From an uncultured Lachnospiraceae bacterium (GTDB lineage: Bacteria > Bacillota > Clostridia > Lachnospirales > Lachnospiraceae): a DNA stretch of 64,000 bases. Each line of letters begins with the position of its first letter. Within the stretch, counting starts at the first letter, position 1. The position numbers and the translations under genes are program-made. The DNA lies in assembly GCA_934352055.1 (NCBI GenBank), contig CAKRJY010000009.1:52138-116137 (forward strand). The letters are read 5' to 3'. Below, piece by piece: positions 1 through 12,000 of this stretch. The notes beneath the pieces are model-generated. The model was not told the DNA's origin, did no database searches, and was given only the letters and a program-made list of their open reading frames with translations.

Positions 1-183
1 TGCATTCTTTTCCGCTGCTTTTGCATTTTCTTTGTATTCCTGTGTTTCCTTTTCCTTCTCTATTTTTTCGGCTTCTTTCTTTTGGCTGGTGTAATACCTG
101 CCATAGGAAACACCGCCGATTAAGAGCACCGCGAAAGCAATTATAATGATGATAGATAGAAGTTTTATTTTCTTTTTTTGCAT
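1..183 (-). CDS. Membrane-anchored protein of unknown function (partial, runs off window)
   Basis: Only the first 61 codons are present; the reading frame is open to the window edge. The N-terminus has lysines, then one strongly hydrophobic segment (about residues 8-27), then a Lys/Glu-rich, probably coiled-coil stretch. This is typical of a single-pass protein with a large extracellular part. The ATG lies 2 bases after the stop codon of the L,D-transpeptidase-like lipoprotein gene, so the two are very likely co-transcribed. No family can be assigned from this fragment. Confidence 0.7.
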   Translation of the reverse strand, partial: MQKKKIKLLSIIIIIAFAVLLIGGVSYGRYYTSQKKEAEKIEKEKETQEYKENAKAAEKNA

Positions 184-185
184 AC

Positions 186-1430
186 TCAATATCCTTTCAC
201 CCCATCTGCCGTATCAATAACAATCAAACATCCCGGCTGTATTGTCTGCATGATCTGCACCATCGCACTCTGTGGAACTGACACACAACCTGCCGTCGGT
301 CTTCCATTAAAAAATGCTGATCCGTTTCCCGGCACACATGCCGCGTTATAATCCAATGCCAGAACATAATTATAAACACTTCCGCAAGCACTGATATGTT
401 CTGCCGAATTCCAATCCGGCACCACCTCATTGGTACTTACAAATTGATTATAATAAACCGAATTCACATCATCAACCCAATAATAAGAATCGTCGACCTG
501 TGTATAGACTAGGGCAGTTCCCGGATTTGGCATATTGCCAAAAGCACGGCTAAAACCCCAAACACCTCTTGGCGAGCAGGATGCGTATTCTGATGCCTGC
601 CCCACACCGCCACTTCCCACCAAACCGGATGTTTCCAAATTCTGCTGCCAAATACCATTTACATCCTTTGTATGCATAGAGATGGTTGCTGAGGTTCCAC
701 GAGCTGCAACTACGATCAATTGGTTTGTCTGTTGTGCCACGGATAACTCTGCAACCCAATCTCCGGCATTTGTCTTCTGACTAATGCTACTATTATTCTC
801 TGCTTGCCTTTTTTGTTGTTCTTCTGACAATCTTTGCGCCTCCTCTGCCGCCTTTTGTGCCTGACTTTTCTCCACGTTCACCGTAAAACTATATTCCTTT
901 TTATTCCCCTGGGCATCGTTTACTGTCAGACTTTCCTCATATGTCCCCTCGGTATCAAATTGCAACACTTCTGCCTGCACAAATACACCGGATATTTTCT
1001 TCTTTTCATTTTTTATCACATGCTCTTGGTCTGAATATTTTACATTTACCTCTTTGCTTTTTTCTGTTACCTTGGCGATAACATCTGTGATTTCCAGTGC
1101 CTCTCCCGCCTGTATCTGAATATCCTTTTTCAATGTTATCTTTGGTGCTGTCGTATCTTTTACCTCTAGCATAAATTCCTTTGACTTTTTCTTTAACTTA
1201 GCAGTTGCCTGATACTCTCCAACCTTATCTGTATTTACTTTTGAAAAATCAAAGTTTACATCCTCTAAATCCGCACCTTTGACTGATACATATTGGCTTT
1301 CATAGTCTGCCGGATCTTCTCCTAACTCTAAGGTAAAACGGTCTGCCTTTAAGTCCATCTTTGCACAGCCGGTAAAAATACTGGCACAAGCAAGTAATAG
1401 ACTTAACATTGTCTTTCTCTGTAATTTCAT
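186..1430 (-). CDS. Lipoprotein with Ig-like region and C-terminal L,D-transpeptidase (YkuD)-like domain
   Basis: The start at 1430 gives a type II signal peptide with lipobox FTGC, so the mature protein should be lipid-anchored on the cell surface. An upstream in-frame start would spoil the signal peptide. Residues of about 30-210 read as two immunoglobulin-like modules (DTTAPKITL is typical), followed by a short Gln/Ala/Glu-rich helix. The C-terminal 170 residues resemble the YkuD-like family that cross-links peptidoglycan, with the catalytic-Cys signature PTAGCVSVP. The His normally found just before this signature (as in FLH or FFH) is not visible; the sequence reads SAFFNGRPTAGC. The protein may therefore be an atypical or inactive transpeptidase. 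It lies upstream of, and nearly touches, the partial gene at the window edge. Confidence 0.75.
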   Translation of the reverse strand: MKLQRKTMLSLLLACASIFTGCAKMDLKADRFTLELGEDPADYESQYVSVKGADLEDVNFDFSKVNTDKVGEYQATAKLKKKSKEFMLEVKDTTAPKITLKKDIQIQAGEALEITDVIAKVTEKSKEVNVKYSDQEHVIKNEKKKISGVFVQAEVLQFDTEGTYEESLTVNDAQGNKKEYSFTVNVEKSQAQKAAEEAQRLSEEQQKRQAENNSSISQKTNAGDWVAELSVAQQTNQLIVVAARGTSATISMHTKDVNGIWQQNLETSGLVGSGGVGQASEYASCSPRGVWGFSRAFGNMPNPGTALVYTQVDDSYYWVDDVNSVYYNQFVSTNEVVPDWNSAEHISACGSVYNYVLALDYNAACVPGNGSAFFNGRPTAGCVSVPQSAMVQIMQTIQPGCLIVIDTADGVKGY

Positions 1431-1461
1431 GCTATTTATCCTTTTCTTCTTTTGTTTTTGC

Positions 1462-1498
1462 CAAAATAAAAGGGCATGTACTACTGCACACACCCTTT
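1462..1498 (-). terminator. Rho-independent terminator after the 1517-3088 gene
   Basis: On the minus strand a 12-bp stem (AAAGGGTGTGTG pairing with TACATGCCCTTT, three G-U pairs) and a 6-nt loop are followed by a U-rich stretch. It separates the surface-protein gene from the lipoprotein gene downstream. Confidence 0.65.
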
Positions 1499-1516
1499 CT
1501 CTTGATTTATTCGTTT

Positions 1517-3088
1517 CTAATTTTTCTTTTCTCTTACTACCCCATAGGTAACTATGCCAAATGCTACTGCACCCACCATAAACATCATCAATAAGAAATA
1601 ATTCATTCCGAATTCCCCTGTCTTTGGAGAAGAAAGACTTTGTGCATCTTCTTCTACAATAACATAGGTTGAGAAATGATTTGTAATAAAGGAAATGTTT
1701 CCCTCATTTACAGTTGTTTGACACTTCACTAATTGATCGCCATCTACACGATAAACCTGCAATGTCTTACCGGATGTTTTCAAATTCTCTGGGATGGGCA
1801 TCGTAATCTGAACATTTCCATTCAATTCATGAATACTGGTTCCTGCTGCATCCAACAGATCAAACTCATATACCGCATAATTTCCGGTAAAAGCAGATAC
1901 TGTCTTGCTAATCAAGGATTTTACGCTGTTCAGTGTCGTCTTATTATCAATCTTTGCTACTTTCAGCGTATTGTCCTTTGCTAAAACAGCATCCGTTCCG
2001 CTCAAGGAAACATTTGCCTCACCCGTGGCAGAAATAATGATCTGCTTTGTAGTTTCTGTAGCAGGCGTAGTATTCTTATCACTTGCTCCTGTGTTGGTGC
2101 CTGTAGATACATTGTCCTCTGTCTTCTTTGGATATACATCCGACGGCTTGATATTACCATTTGCACTTACATAATAATCTGCCGCACTCAAATCTGCTTT
2201 TTCACATTTTTCATAAGTGTTGTCTTCAACGAGTTCATAATAACTACTTACCTTAATATCACTGACAGATGCATTGGCATTGTAGACAATGGTTCTGTTC
2301 AACTGATTATCATATGCTTCTACCCAGAGTAATTGATAGAGTCCCTTTTCTGTTTCTGATGTAATCTGACCGCTTGTCTGTGACCATTCCCGCATAAGTT
2401 CTGTATATACACCATCACCATCATAGTCAGACATTTCGATATATTCATCACCATCTGGTGTCTTATATACCATGACCATGTGACTAATTCTACTTTCCCT
2501 GTCTGTTGCAGATGCTTGAACCAATCTCTCATCCCCTGGTTTCAGATTCTGTTTCTTTACTTTTACAGAAGAAACCGTAATTATTGGCGCATTGTACTCG
2601 CGCTCCACTCCGCCTTGCGTTGTGATCGTATATTTATCCTTATGTTGCTCCAAATACCCTGCATCATCGTCTGTTGAATTTCCTGCTTTGTCACTTGCAT
2701 ATACATATAACAAATAATGCTGTGTGTTGTATGTTTCCTTGCTAACAGAACTTGACGTTCCCTCCCAATATCCAGTCTGTTCATTATAGGCTAATTCCGT
2801 CATAAAAGTTTCCTGCCCAATGATCCACTCAAAATCTTTTGGCCAGTATCGTATATAAACACGTTCCACTCCGCTTTGATCATCCGTAACCTTTACCTTG
2901 ATATGAACACGATCTCCAACATTGATCGTCGTTCCACCCTCTGCAACTTCCAGCGAGTCATAGTCTATGACCGGACCTGTTGTGTCCGCGCTTTCTTCCG
3001 CATGAACCAAATTCACCGATCCAAGTGATACAAATGCCATCACAGCACATGTCATTCCACAAAGAATTTTCTTACCAATACCTCTCAT
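1517..3088 (-). CDS. Secreted Ig-repeat surface protein with SPKTG sorting tail
   Basis: Starting at the ATG at 3088 (AAGGAGG six bases upstream) gives 523 residues with a signal peptide ending near VHAEE. An ATG 18 bases earlier would place the ribosome binding site inside the gene, so it is rejected. Two Ig-like modules carry the recurrent phrases VGDRVHIKVKVTDD and PGDERLVQASATDRE. A C-terminal domain follows, and then SSPKTGEFG, a hydrophobic segment and a basic tail: an LPXTG-like sorting signal in which SPKTG replaces LPXTG. The protein is therefore probably covalently anchored to the wall by a sortase, which is not in this window. It lies 20 bases downstream of a larger protein of the same architecture and is probably co-transcribed with it. 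The ligand is unknown. Confidence 0.75.
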   Translation of the reverse strand: MRGIGKKILCGMTCAVMAFVSLGSVNLVHAEESADTTGPVIDYDSLEVAEGGTTINVGDRVHIKVKVTDDQSGVERVYIRYWPKDFEWIIGQETFMTELAYNEQTGYWEGTSSSVSKETYNTQHYLLYVYASDKAGNSTDDDAGYLEQHKDKYTITTQGGVEREYNAPIITVSSVKVKKQNLKPGDERLVQASATDRESRISHMVMVYKTPDGDEYIEMSDYDGDGVYTELMREWSQTSGQITSETEKGLYQLLWVEAYDNQLNRTIVYNANASVSDIKVSSYYELVEDNTYEKCEKADLSAADYYVSANGNIKPSDVYPKKTEDNVSTGTNTGASDKNTTPATETTKQIIISATGEANVSLSGTDAVLAKDNTLKVAKIDNKTTLNSVKSLISKTVSAFTGNYAVYEFDLLDAAGTSIHELNGNVQITMPIPENLKTSGKTLQVYRVDGDQLVKCQTTVNEGNISFITNHFSTYVIVEEDAQSLSSPKTGEFGMNYFLLMMFMVGAVAFGIVTYGVVREKKN

Positions 3089-3108
3089 GTTTTTCCTCCT
3101 TATCATAT

Positions 3109-5751
3109 TTACTTAGCACTTGTTCTATCCTTCATAAGACCATATACAAGCATCGCAAACATTGCAGTTCCTGCTAACATCATCATAATATACAGGTAGT
3201 TTACAGAAGTATCTCCCGTCTTCGGTGATGAAAGATTCTGTCCTGTTTGGGCGTGTCCATCACTCTGATTTTGTGATGCCGGAACATCTGTAATGACAAT
3301 GGCATACTCAGATGCATGGCTAAATCCTAAGGTCACATTTCCATCCTTATCAATAGTTCCCGCATTCATCAGTACCATCTTGCCATCACTGTCATAGTAA
3401 TAAAGATTGCCATATTTTCCGTAATACTGTTTTCCAACATTGATTGTAAGCTCTGCCTTGAAGCCAAAGTTTCCATTGTAAGTCAGCGAAATCTGCTCTA
3501 CAGGATTATTGCCTGCAATAGCTGATACGATGCCGCTTGGAATATAATTTGTATTACGTGTCACCTCAAGGTTGATGTCCTGTAAATCAGATGCTGCAAT
3601 ATTTTTGCCGTTAATCGTCCATGTATAACCGTTCATTTCCAGCACAACATTAACATCTTTGCCCTGTGCCTGTTTTAAAATTTCTTTTGGAACCACAGTC
3701 GCATCATCCATATCAACTTTAATGGTCACACCTGTTTTTGCTGATTTAATCTCAGTAACAGTTTCTGCGATCTTTGTTTCCGGTAACGTTACGGCTGGTT
3801 TTGCCGGTGTTATCGCACTATCACTACCATTACCATTTGAGCCGCTGTTGTTTGTATTATTGTTGTTTCCACTGTTATTTGTGTTGCCAGAATTGCTACC
3901 ATTGGTATTTCCATTATTACCAGTGTTATTGTTGTCTCCGGTATTATCCTTGTTATCCGTGGAAATGTTAGCATCTGTTACCTTCGCGTAATACTCATTC
4001 CACGTATTCGGTCCATAATTCTCTGGTGTTTTCTTAATGATAATGGAGTCTGTTCCTGCAAACTCTTCTGCTGCAATATCTCCTTTCGGATCCATCTCTC
4101 CCCAATACCATTGTAAATTTTTATATCCATCAAAAATTGGTGTTTTCAGTGTTTCTCCTGCTGTTCCCCACATACCTTTTGTTGCAATAATATTAGTACC
4201 ACTCTCATCTTCACTATATATAGTAAATAAGACTCTTTCTTTATCATATTGCGCTTCGCAATTTCCCTCACCTAATACTAATTTTCCAGATGATGAACCG
4301 TAACCCCAAAATGTCCATCCGTCCAAATTGACACCATGTATTTCCGGCAATGAGAAGTTATTCTTGACATAATCTGCGAGTTCACTTACCTTCGTTCTTC
4401 GAGGAATCTGGATTGTTTCTACCTGCATAGTTGCATCTGGCTGACAATAAAAAAGCCTGACACTATAAGACGGCAACACAAAGTTTCCGTTTTGATTAAC
4501 ATTAACGTAATATTTTTCCTCCAGCGAAAATCCACTGTCTAATACACTGTTCAAAGAATTCGTATAGGCTTTTCCATCAAAACCACGGGCTGAAAGGAAA
4601 TTGTTTGATGTATCAGATACTTCGACACTATCCATATACCATTCTGTAGCATACCATGATGAATCCACTTTTATCGTCGTTGTATACACATCAGAATTTC
4701 CATTCTTACTCAAATAAAGAGTCTTCCTATCGAAATAATTTGCACTTTTTGCCGGACAAAGTGCTACTGTAACAGAAGACACACCGACATTATCTGTTGC
4801 TTCTACAGAAAATGTAATCTCATCACCTACACCAACCGTTTCTCCTACATGTGTCATACTGATATTCTTTATTACCGGCGCTTTTATATCAGCATTTGGA
4901 TTATCTACTGTAAACCATGCATTTGGGAAATCAGTAACAGTACTAGAATTCACATTGCCTGACGTATCATATATATCATCGACCCATCCACAATGATAAG
5001 TCCCTTGGGCTGTTTTATTTGTAATAGTTATTTCACCATAGAAACCTTGTCTGCTGTCATCCCAATGCAAGTATGTATTAATTTGTTTATATGCAGATGT
5101 ATCATTACAGAATTGAATACTAGGATTTCTTTTCTTATCAATTGCAACATCGTCTGATGCCTTTACTAGAATCTCCACCTTATCACCTACTGTAACAGTA
5201 CCTCCTGCAGGTGTAACTTCTATAGAATCTATCGTAGGCTTTACCATGTCATCCGTCTGATAATTGAACCAATATAAAGCATCATCCTTATCCGATGCGT
5301 ATATTCCTGATCCTACCGTACCATATACACTATTTCCATTAGCATCCGTTACACATACGCTTTGAAGGTAGGTCTTCCCATTAAATGCACAAGAATTTAT
5401 CTGCGCATTCAAGATAGTGTACTCATAACATTTAGTAACGTCATTATAAGATGCACTTACCTGATAAGATGTATTAGACGCTTCAGATGCCACACCTATC
5501 TTCACATTCTTAATCCCGCTTCCCAGATCATACGCCTTCACTGAAATCTTTACCGGGGTATCTTTGCTTATGGTCTGTCCCTGCTTATCAATCGAAATGG
5601 ATTCGATTACAGGTTTATCAACATCATACCCACTCTCTTGCTCACTGGTCGCTTCTTCCGCATATACACTATTCAATCCACCCACGCCACTCAGTAGAAG
5701 CGAACATGCCATTGCACCTACCAGCAATCTTTTACATAACTTGCTTTTCAT
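3109..5751 (-). CDS. Large secreted Ig-repeat surface protein with SPKTG sorting tail
   Basis: About 880 residues from the ATG at 5751, which has AGAGG nine bases upstream; an in-frame ATG at 5760 and a GTG at 5817 are alternatives. A signal peptide ends near VYAEE. At least three repeated Ig-like modules of about 110 residues follow, marked by VGDKVEILVKASDD and VGDEITFSVEATDN. Next come an InlB-B-repeat-like stretch (about residues 500-570), a long low-complexity Asn/Gly/Ser/Thr linker, a C-terminal domain and the SPKTGDTS sorting signal with its hydrophobic and basic tail. The linker would act as a wall-spanning stalk. This architecture suggests an adhesin or binding protein on the cell surface. 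A sigma-A-type promoter lies about 100 bases upstream. Confidence 0.75.
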   Translation of the reverse strand: MKSKLCKRLLVGAMACSLLLSGVGGLNSVYAEEATSEQESGYDVDKPVIESISIDKQGQTISKDTPVKISVKAYDLGSGIKNVKIGVASEASNTSYQVSASYNDVTKCYEYTILNAQINSCAFNGKTYLQSVCVTDANGNSVYGTVGSGIYASDKDDALYWFNYQTDDMVKPTIDSIEVTPAGGTVTVGDKVEILVKASDDVAIDKKRNPSIQFCNDTSAYKQINTYLHWDDSRQGFYGEITITNKTAQGTYHCGWVDDIYDTSGNVNSSTVTDFPNAWFTVDNPNADIKAPVIKNISMTHVGETVGVGDEITFSVEATDNVGVSSVTVALCPAKSANYFDRKTLYLSKNGNSDVYTTTIKVDSSWYATEWYMDSVEVSDTSNNFLSARGFDGKAYTNSLNSVLDSGFSLEEKYYVNVNQNGNFVLPSYSVRLFYCQPDATMQVETIQIPRRTKVSELADYVKNNFSLPEIHGVNLDGWTFWGYGSSSGKLVLGEGNCEAQYDKERVLFTIYSEDESGTNIIATKGMWGTAGETLKTPIFDGYKNLQWYWGEMDPKGDIAAEEFAGTDSIIIKKTPENYGPNTWNEYYAKVTDANISTDNKDNTGDNNNTGNNGNTNGSNSGNTNNSGNNNNTNNSGSNGNGSDSAITPAKPAVTLPETKIAETVTEIKSAKTGVTIKVDMDDATVVPKEILKQAQGKDVNVVLEMNGYTWTINGKNIAASDLQDINLEVTRNTNYIPSGIVSAIAGNNPVEQISLTYNGNFGFKAELTINVGKQYYGKYGNLYYYDSDGKMVLMNAGTIDKDGNVTLGFSHASEYAIVITDVPASQNQSDGHAQTGQNLSSPKTGDTSVNYLYIMMMLAGTAMFAMLVYGLMKDRTSAK

Positions 5752-5850
5752 GCCTCTCATCCTCTGTTTCTCGAAAACTACATATCTTCCTACTTGGTAT
5801 CGTTTCCGTTTTTTCACACATCATCCTATTTGTGTAATTGCGTTATATAC

Positions 5851-5879
5851 AGTTTAGTACATATATTTACTAAAGTCAA
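5851..5879 (-). promoter_or_regulatory. Sigma-A-type promoter for the surface-protein pair
   Basis: On the minus strand TTGACT and TAAACT are separated by 17 bases, about 100 bases before the start of the large surface protein. The rest of the 314-base gap between that gene and the NRPS end holds no gene or clear terminator that I can see. Confidence 0.5.
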
Positions 5880-6065
5880 CGAAAACTACACATATGCCTG
5901 ATAAAAGATAACCGTACAGATAATCATGCCGCAACACATCAAGCCTTGCTTTCCGTCAACAATTATTATAAGAATACCACCTGATCTGATTACCGACATA
6001 TACATCAGTTTCATACCACATAAGAATGATGTGCAACATCCACCCCCTTCTATCATTACAAATTT

Positions 6066-9000
6066 CTATATTTCTAAATATCCTATCTTGCGAAAATAAT
6101 CTATATATCCACTAATATACTTTATATCTGTTTCATTCCATTCAAAACCAACTTTTCTTAGGAACCACAGTGTAAATTTATTTTCTATACGGATATTACT
6201 GTCATATACCAACCTGCCTTGTTCATCCATATCATTCTGAAATGCTTCAAAGATATACTCTGTATTACTTTGTTTCATCGTCTCCTGAAGTGCGCAATTG
6301 AACTCTGCTCCACTTACCACTTTCATAGGTATTCCAAGTTCGTGCACCACCTCTAGGAATCGGTTAAAATGTATGACTTTATCACTATTCAGATGAAATA
6401 CACATTGCTTATCTGCATACTGCGCAATCTTAACGATACCCTCTGCTGTCTTATCAATCGGTGAAAATTCTGCATACAATGGTATCAGATAATTAGGGAA
6501 TAAAGAAAATTCCAAGATTGCTTTTACTCTGGTAAGAAAGGCATTCGATGTATAGTTTGGTTGGAACTTATAATCACTTGCACGATTCGTCAAATTTCCT
6601 ACACGAATGACCTTTGCATTTAAACCATCTAACATGGCATCATATACTTTTCGTTCCGCTTCAAATTTGCTACGAATATATACATTATCCAAAGGCTGCC
6701 CAATATAAAATGATGTCTCACAAAAGAATTTTTCCTCATCAGAACGATAGACGGTAAAATCATCTGCCATACTATTTCCACTCACACTAAGTGTTGAAAT
6801 ATGTATCAGTTTTGCTCTCATCTTTTTGGCATACTCTATGACATGTGATGTTCCCTCTGTATTTACTCTGTGAAAATAACTATATGATCCATAATGCTTT
6901 ACACTGGCTGCTGTATGTATTACAGTCTGCACATCTGAAGGCATTTCATCAGATAATCCTTCTTTTTCAATATCACCAATGATAGGAATAATCCTCTTAT
7001 TTATCTCAGATACATACCTATCTCCAAAATAATATTGAAGAATTTCTTTTAAACGCCCGCGTCTGTCATCCGCCTGATCACCTCTGATAAGACAATATAT
7101 CTTTCCGTTTTCCTTCTGCATCAACTCATTAAGCACATGTGCCCCAAGAAATCCTGTTGCCCCTGTAAGAAGTACATTTCCCAAACTTTGCTTCTCAAAG
7201 ATAGCATCTTCTTCCACAACATTCTTATGAAAGAAATCTTTGTATTTATCAAAATCTGATTCTTTATATCGTACTTTTTCTTTCTTTTCTCCTTTCAAGA
7301 AATTGCATAAAGTTCTGACTGTCGGATAATCAAAAACGTTCTGCAATGACATTTCGATGCCTTTTCCATGTGCCTTAGCAACATACTCGATCGCAGCTAG
7401 GCTATCTCCGCCATATGCAAAGAAATCATCCTCCACACCGACTTTTTCTATATGCAGGATTTCACCTAGTAATTGACATAAATCACGCTCCATTTCTGTC
7501 TCGGGTGCCACATATTCATTTGCTAAAAATGTAAAATCAGGAACTGGCAGATTCTTCCTATCTGTTTTTCCACTGGCTGTCATAGGCATGGCATCCAAAT
7601 GCATAAAATAATTTGGCACCATATACTTTGGCAGTTTAGATGACAGATGACTTCTCAATTCCTTTTCATCAATCTCGTTTTGCGCTGTATAATATCCAAC
7701 CAGATACTGTCGGTTATTCTCATCACGCTTATCTGCGACTGCTGTAAGTTGGATTCCCGAAAAAGCACTCATCACATTTTCGATCTCTCCCAGTTCAATG
7801 CGCAGTCCTCTTATCTTTACCTGCGTATCTATTCTTCCCAGATAGGCAATCTCTCCATCCGCTCTCCAGCAAGCCAGATCCCCCGTGTGATACATGATTT
7901 TTCCATGATGATTTTCCGGTGTCGCAAATGAATTTGGCACAAACTTTTCCGCTGTGAGTTCCGGTCGGTTTAGATACCCCTTACCAACTCCTGCTCCTGC
8001 AATGCAAAGTTCTCCCGCAACACCTATTGGCAGTGGTTTGTTGTCCCTATCGAGAATGTAGATTTGTGTGTTGGCTATTGGGGAACCGATGGTGATGTCA
8101 GACTTGAAATCACCTCCTACATTCCAGACACTACATTCACTTGGTCCTAGTGGATTAAAGACTTTCGCGCTACTAATGCCCCTTATCTTCTGGAAAAGTA
8201 CGTCTGTAAGTGCTTCTCCAGAAGATACGACTAGTTGTATCTGTTGAAAATAACTATCCGTTCCTGCTTCATCTTTTATGTATAGTTCTAACCTGGTCGG
8301 CGTTGTCTCGATAATATTTACCTTATTATCCACGACCAATTTTCGAAACAACTCCTTATTATTACTTGCCTCCTCACTTGCAAGAACTACAGTCCATCCA
8401 TGTACCAATGGCAGAAGGGTTTCTGCAATAAAAAAATCAAACGATATTGTGTTTACACTAACAACTATCTGATTTTCTAAAGATTGTGCATCTGAAACAA
8501 TATTGTTATTTAAACAGAAATTCGCTATACCTTTATGCTTCAACACACATCCTTTGGGTCTTCCCGTACTACCGGACGTATAGATAATGTAGCAAGAATC
8601 CTCTGATAAATATCTTACATTTGTATGTAGTGTATCCCTAAAATCATATTCTCTCAAATTAAGATACTTAACGTGCCACCCATCTGTTAATTCTCTATCT
8701 GTAAGAATCAATGAGACATTGCAATCATTTAGCATATAATCTATTCGGTCTTTAGGATATCTGTGATCGATTGGTAAAAATATGCCGCCTACTTTCAATA
8801 CTGCCAACTGACTGATAACTGTTAATTCTGTTCTATCCAGATATGCACCTACAATATTACCTATCTTAATTCCAACATCAATCATCTTTTGCGCCAATGC
8901 ATCTGACATTTCATCTAATTGTTTATATGTAAACTTCTTATCCTCAAATACCAATGCCACCTTTTCCGGTGTCTTTTTTGACTGCTCCGTAAAGAGTTCG

Positions 9001-12000
9001 TGAACGCACTTTTCCCTTGGATATTCCACATAGGTATCATTAAATCCTTCTATAACCTGATGATACTCCTCAGGCGACATTACCTCTATTTCTGATACAT
9101 CCTCTTTATCCAACTGTTCTAAAATTCTTGTATATGCAATTATCAGCCTATCTATTAAGTTTTCATCATACTTTGCACCATTAAATTCCATTCTGGCTTT
9201 CAATCCATCTTTGACAGGAGTCAACTCCATCATGAGGTCGAACTTTGATGTATTCGTAGGTATCGGCTCCGGCACAACTATTTCTTCTCCAAGAGCAAAC
9301 CTCTTATCACCCTCTGCCTGATATACAAAGGATGTATTGATCACCCTCTTATCCTCCATGCCTACAGCATCTGCCATCCATGCAAATGGTAATTCCTGAT
9401 GTTCAAATAACCCCAAGACCTGTTGCTTTACCCTCTGCATATATTCCTTTACAGCACCAGAAACATCCATATGTGCAGGGAGTGTATTTACAAACATTCC
9501 TGCCATATCCTTTGTATCTGCATAGATACGGTTTTTAAGAACAATACTACTCAATACACTGCTGTTTCCGCTATATTTCGATAAAAGGATTCCATATGCT
9601 CCCCAGCATACCATGGTATCTGTCATATTATACTTTCTTGCATAATTTCTAACTGCAAGACTCGCACCTTCCGGTATCTGATATACTTTTGAGTAGCCTC
9701 CTTCTACCGGTTTCTTTGTCGCAGGAAGTATCACCGGTTCAAAATCACACTTTAATTGTTCAACAAAATAATCTTGATGCCTTGTCATATCCTGCTTGTA
9801 GAAAAAGTCCGCATAATCTCCATATGTTATCGGCTCATCACACATCATTTTTCCCTCATATTCTCCGAGTATATCTCTTAAAAGAATATGCAGTGTCTCT
9901 CCATCTGAAACAATATGGTGCATATCAAAAAGTATGTCATGTTCCGTCATTCCCACCCTGACTAAAGGAGTTTTTGCCAGATCAAAAGGTCTTACAAATT
10001 GGCTAGCGTCCTTTTCCTCATATTGTTCAAATACCAGTTCCACGTTATTATCATATACGCCGACTAATTCCTGCCCGTCTGATTCTATGTGGCTCAATAA
10101 AATTTTATGATGTCGGATTGCCCGAATCATACTTTCTTTCAACCTATTTCTATCAATTCCACTTGGTATGCGTATTCTTGCCGGCATATTATATACTAGG
10201 GATTTTGGTTCTCTACTATAGGCAGCATAAATTGCTTTTTGCTGCGGTAAAAGTTTATATGTATTTTTCTTATTGGCTTTTATCCTCACAATATGATCAG
10301 CACCTTCAATACACTTTGCAAGATTTTCCAGAACTGAATTTTCCATGATATCTTTTATTGATATTTGCACGTCAAATTCTTTTTCTATCTCAGTGATCAT
10401 CGAAATAGCAATCAAACTATCACCGCCACATGCGAAGAAATCATCCGTTTTACCAATTTGATCTAACTGCAAATATTGTTGCCATATATTTGCAAGTTTT
10501 TTCTCGATCAAACTTTCAGGTTCCACATATTCTCTTTCCGACATTGTAAAATCCGGAACCGGAAGATTCTTTCTATCCGTTTTACCACTGGCTGTCATAG
10601 GCATAGCATCCAAACGCATAAAATAATTTGGCACCATATACTTTGGCAGTTTAGATGACAGATGACTTCTCAATTCCTTTTCATCAATCTCGTTTTGCGC
10701 TGTATAATATCCAACCAGATACTGTCGGTTATTCTCATCACGCTTATCTGCGACTGCTGTAAGTTGGATTCCCGAAAAAGCACTCATCACATTTTCGATC
10801 TCTCCCAGTTCAATGCGCAGTCCTCTTATCTTTACCTGCGTATCTATTCTTCCCAGATAGGCAATCTCTCCATCCGCTCTCCAGCAAGCCAGATCCCCCG
10901 TGTGATACATGATTTTTCCATGATGATTTTCCGGTGTCGCAAATGAATTTGGCACAAACTTTTCCGCTGTGAGTTCCGGTCGGTTTAGATACCCCTTACC
11001 AACTCCTGCTCCTGCAATGCAAAGTTCTCCCGCAACACCTATTGGCAGTGGTTTGTTGTCCCTATCGAGAATGTAGATTTGTGTGTTGGCTATTGGGGAA
11101 CCGATGGTGATGTCAGACTTGAAATCACCTCCTACATTCCAGACACTACATTCACTTGGTCCAAGTGGATTAAATACTTTTGCTCTGCTAATTCCCCTAA
11201 TCTTCTGGAGAAGTACTTCCGAAAGTGCTTCTCCAGAAGATACAATTAATTGCATCTGCTGGAAATAACTATCTTCTTCCTCGTCTTTTGTATACAGTTC
11301 AAGCCGAGTTGGCGTTGTTTCTATAATATTTACATTATTATCTTCTACCAATTTACGGAATAATTCCTTATTGTTACTTTCCTCCTCACTTGCCATAACT
11401 ACTGTCCACCCCTGTACCAAAGGGAGTAATGTCTCCGCAATAAAGAAGTCAAAGGAGATTGTATTTACACTAATGACTATCTGGTTTTCTAAAGATTGTG
11501 CATACGGAACAATATTGTTATTTAAACAGAAGTTGCTTAATCCCTTGTGTTTTAACATACATCCCTTAGGCTTGCCCGTGCTTCCGGATGTGTAAATAAT
11601 ATAGCAGGGATCGTCCGCTTCAACTGTTACTGTCTTATTCCATATATCATCAAACTGATAATGGCTCAGATTTAGATAATTTGCATCCCACTCGTCGGGA
11701 AGTTCCTTATCTGTTATTACCAATCGTACTGTACAATCCATCAGCATATAATCTATTCGGTCTTTTGGATAACGATGATCGATCGGCAGGAAAATACCAC
11801 CTGCCTTTAAAACAGCAAGTTGTGAAATCACAGTATAACTTGTTCTATCCAAATATGCTCCAACTACTTCTCCTTTGCTCACTCCTAATGCGTGCAATCG
11901 TTGTGCCAATGCACTTGATCTTTCATCCAGCACTTTATAAGTCAAATATTCTTCTCCCGACACCAATGCCACCTTTTCCGGGGTCTTTTTTGCCTGCTTC

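Noticed and set aside
10662..10946. Two identical 94-codon frames on the plus strand (also at 7647-7931) opposite the NRPS
   Set aside because: They are antisense shadows of the 547-bp repeat; no ribosome binding site or promoter supports them.
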